Source: Rivularia sp. T60_A2020_040 (lineage in GTDB: Bacteria; Cyanobacteriota; Cyanobacteriia; Cyanobacteriales; Nostocaceae). Taken from it: a stretch of DNA of 36,408 nt. Both the position numbers and the translations under genes were made by a program. A model generated the notes under the pieces. The model saw only the letters and a program-made list of their open reading frames with translations. It had not been told where the DNA came from and did no database searches. Location of the stretch: the NCBI GenBank assembly GCA_015272215.1, contig JACYMD010000067.1, positions 1 to 36,408 of the forward strand, written 5' to 3'. Below, piece by piece: positions 35,617 through 36,408 of the stretch (its first letter is position 1; each line of letters begins with the position of its first letter).

Positions 35617-36033
35617 CTAGAAAGTAAAAGTGTTATTACTAACAGTATTACTTCCACCTTTAATGTTTATTCCCTGCCAATTTTCATTAACAATTGTGGG
35701 ATTTTGTGCTTTTAATTTCTGAGCAAATTGATTAAAAGCCGTTGCTAATTCTGTATTTTGATTAGCTTTAGTTTCTACTTCTTTACCCAATGCTTCCACC
35801 GCTTGTTGTAATTCCGGTTGATTTTTCGCTGTATCTTCCACCATCTCAACTAATACCGCTTCCCCAATATTTTCTCGTTCCCCCGGAGGTAAGGCTAATT
35901 GTTGAGCAGTATCGGGGGATTTTTCCGTCAGCTGATTAAAAGCCGTATCGTAAGCTTTGCTAATACCCCAGTCAATTAACTTTTCACCGCAAAAAAGAAG
36001 TAAGGCGATCGCACCTGTTGTTAAAGGTTCCAT
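35617..36033 (-). CDS. Putative Bell-like death effector with C-terminal amyloid-like tag
   Basis: A 138-residue protein just upstream of the NLR gene on the same strand. The N-terminus (MEPLTTGAIALLLFCGEKL, residues 1-19) is hydrophobic and could insert in a membrane. A helical domain follows to about 110 (YDTAFNQLTE, ELQQAVEALGKEVETKA, ELATAFNQFAQKL). The last 24 residues (115-138) contain WQGINIKGG and end NNTFTF; they match NLR residues 2-25 at 15 of 24 positions without gaps. Bacterial Bell-domain effectors next to NLR genes have this layout, with a C-terminal amyloid signalling motif that templates from the NLR's N-terminal copy. The Bell assignment is from overall pattern and not certain; the shared tag is directly visible. 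Confidence 0.75.
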   Translation of the reverse strand: MEPLTTGAIALLLFCGEKLIDWGISKAYDTAFNQLTEKSPDTAQQLALPPGERENIGEAVLVEMVEDTAKNQPELQQAVEALGKEVETKANQNTELATAFNQFAQKLKAQNPTIVNENWQGINIKGGSNTVSNNTFTF

Positions 36034-36063
36034 AAGTGATTTTGAAGCGTAATTTCACTATAT

Positions 36064-36081
36064 GATACATATACAAGTATC
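36064..36081. promoter_or_regulatory. GATAC-N8-GTATC palindrome upstream of the effector gene
   Basis: A perfect 5-bp inverted repeat, with TATAGT read leftwards just inside it, about 31-48 bp before the effector start. It could be an operator overlapping the promoter; no regulator is known. Confidence 0.3.
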
Positions 36082-36277
36082 TTAATTCCGTAAATTTCCT
36101 GTGTTTATTCAGTATTTTCTCTGATTATTGTGATTTCACTAAATTGTCGGTGTGAATCAAAATATACGAAGACGCTGTAAAATATCCCGTCTCTACATAC
36201 TCCGGTTGTGTTGTACGATCAAAAAAATATATAAACCAATATCTTGACCGATTAACCGGAGATTTAAGGTAAATTAT

Positions 36278-36373
36278 ATGGGGCTGTGGCGATTTGTTGC
36301 CCAATTGAGATCAAAGGTGGGAATGCTCCCGTTTGTTTTATTGTTTTTATTAACGGGACTTAAACAATTATAA
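36278..36373 (+). CDS. Possible 31-aa hydrophobic peptide
   Basis: ATG at 36278 opens a 31-codon frame: a basic N-terminus with MGLWRFVAQLRSKVG, then a hydrophobic segment (MLPFVLLFLLTG) and a basic end. It looks like a single-membrane-helix microprotein, but no known small photosystem or toxin peptide matches, and chance is quite possible. There is no clear Shine-Dalgarno. Confidence 0.2.
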   Translation: MGLWRFVAQLRSKVGMLPFVLLFLLTGLKQL

Positions 36374-36408
36374 GAGCAAAAATAGGTTAGAATACTTATG
36401 TAGCAAAT

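Larger units (their letters stand above)
36034..36408. other. Upstream region of the effector gene, to window end
   Basis: About 375 bases. It holds a GATAC-N8-GTATC palindrome, a degenerate GACG...CGTCTCTAC repeat (36171-36196), and one very small ORF. No larger gene is visible before the window ends. Confidence 0.55.

Overview
The window looks like a chromosomal stretch from a filamentous, probably heterocyst-forming cyanobacterium (order Nostocales). Support comes from an allophycocyanin-B gene (apcD), a CyaC-type multidomain adenylate cyclase, cyanobacteria-restricted families (DUF3038/DUF4335), scattered HIP1 octamers (GCGATCGC) and many short tandem heptamer repeats between genes. Genus-level assignment is not possible by eye.

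From 1 to about 30.6 kb the content is mostly housekeeping, in small monocistronic or two-gene units with long AT-rich gaps: apt; a DUF3038/DUF4335 pair; an FHA-fused class A penicillin-binding protein; a secreted protein built on a 22-residue tandem repeat; bioY and lspA; a solitary pstB with a possible decayed permease tail upstream; tRNA-Gly(TCC); a TonB-like gene broken by one in-frame stop; cyaC; a GNAT acetyltransferase; an unrecognised 184-aa protein; hisC; a YqiA-type esterase; two tandem glutathione-reductase paralogues; apcD; an RlmD/TrmA-type RNA methyltransferase; an RsbW-like ATP-binding protein; two small divergent genes; and asnS. The gap between the second reductase and apcD holds a perfect TGTGA-N6-TCACA CRP-type site, then a TATA-type -10 and a strong intrinsic terminator with no ORF between them: a candidate cAMP/CRP-controlled small RNA, on the same contig as the cyclase that would make cAMP.

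From 30.6 kb to the end the window is accessory. It holds a toxin-antitoxin cluster (higB-higA, an orphan small gene, a ParD-like antitoxin, and an addiction-module antitoxin overlapping a ParE/RelE toxin), a 76-bp duplicated repeat, and a two-gene minus-strand module. That module is a 138-aa Bell-like putative effector followed by a 706-aa NB-ARC/TPR STAND protein (bacterial NLR). The effector's last 24 residues align without gaps to residues 2-25 of the NLR (15/24 identical). This is the architecture expected of amyloid-type (BASS-like) signalling between a bacterial NLR and its death effector, and it is the main discovery candidate.

Five copies of a roughly 48-74 bp palindromic repeat with AGAAGTCGGGTTTT arms, plus several heptamer families, decorate the intergenic regions.
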